Source: Deltaproteobacteria bacterium
GTDB lineage: Bacteria; Desulfobacterota; Binatia; UBA9968
Direction: 5' to 3'
Assembly: GCA_016183075.1 (NCBI GenBank)
Contig: JACPFH010000110.1
Coordinates: 1-13,598 of the forward strand
Length of the DNA: 13,598 nt
Position 1 is the first letter of the stretch. The number at the start of each line of letters is the position of its first letter. Of the stretch, positions 13,447 through 13,598 are shown piece after piece. The translations under genes were made by a program, and so were the position numbers. The notes below the pieces were generated by a model. The model was not told the origin of the DNA. It saw only the letters and a list, made by a program, of their open reading frames with translations, and did no database searches.

Positions 13447-13598
13447 TCAGTTCGTCAGTCGTTGCCGTACTCCCCGGCGTGCCCAGGCAAAGAGGAGAAA
13501 AGAAGCGCCCAAGATATAAAAGAGATCCCAGACCAGAATCGGTGTGACCTCGGCGCGGAACGCGGCACGCGCCATGCGGACTGGATGGAGTAGCGGCA
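13447..13598 (-). CDS. C-terminal end of a probable ABC-2 type transporter permease (cut by window edge)
   Basis: The last 49 codons of a minus-strand gene entering from the right, ending at TGA (13447-13449). The visible part begins PLLHPVRMARAAF, has one hydrophobic segment (PILVWDLFYILGASFLLFAW) and ends with a basic tail (ARRGVRQRLTN). A P-L-x-H-x-V-x-x-x-R-A motif, then a last TM and an Arg-rich tail, is how NodJ/DrrB-like ABC-2 permeases end. The assignment rests on that pattern only. It is convergent with the small membrane peptide gene. Confidence 0.55.
   Translation of the reverse strand, partial: PLLHPVRMARAAFRAEVTPILVWDLFYILGASFLLFAWARRGVRQRLTN

Noticed and set aside
1..13598. CRISPR array
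   Set aside because: No series of short regularly spaced repeats is present. The repeats found are two-copy and long or palindromic.

Overview
The window looks like chromosome from an uncultured, moderately GC-rich Gram-negative bacterium. The MacB/LolCDE-like ABC exporter, the 4-cysteine RlmD, and the frequent GTG/TTG starts and coupled overlaps would fit a deltaproteobacterial or related lineage, but the sequence alone does not fix the taxon. It divides into a defence-gene region (about 1-7240) and a housekeeping/transport region (about 7500-13598). The junction between them carries the 3' end of a tRNA gene.

Defence side, all on the minus strand and so read right to left: abiEi-abiEii (an AbiE abortive-infection pair), then a toxin-first RelE/ParE-like plus Phd/YefM-like pair, then a type I restriction-modification locus hsdM-hsdS-fic-hsdR. 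hsdR runs off the left edge after 41 codons. A Fic-domain protein with an intact catalytic motif and its own inhibitory motif lies between hsdS and hsdR. The toxin-antitoxin pair is bracketed by two direct repeats of 185 bp that differ at only 4 positions. hsdM carries a GC-rich palindromic element inserted in frame.

Junction: directly after the rlmD stop, on the same strand, lie about 30 nt with a T-arm, the acceptor 3' strand and an encoded CCA. No 5' half is visible, so this is a tRNA remnant and a plausible old attachment or recombination site.

Right side: rlmD (minus strand), then on the plus strand a translationally coupled set of DUF309 protein, ABC ATPase and a 10-TM FtsX/MacB-type permease. 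This set is flanked by two copies (8973-9028 and 13339-13394, same direction) of a 56-bp dispersed repeat that is 86% identical. Beyond it are a 34-codon single-TM peptide gene with a strong ribosome binding site, a 33-nt REP-like hairpin, and at the right edge the C-terminus of what looks like an ABC-2 permease on the minus strand. The genes are individually recognisable. The most unusual features are the repeat-bracketed toxin-antitoxin cassette, the in-frame palindrome in hsdM, the Fic gene inside the restriction operon and the tRNA remnant at the boundary.
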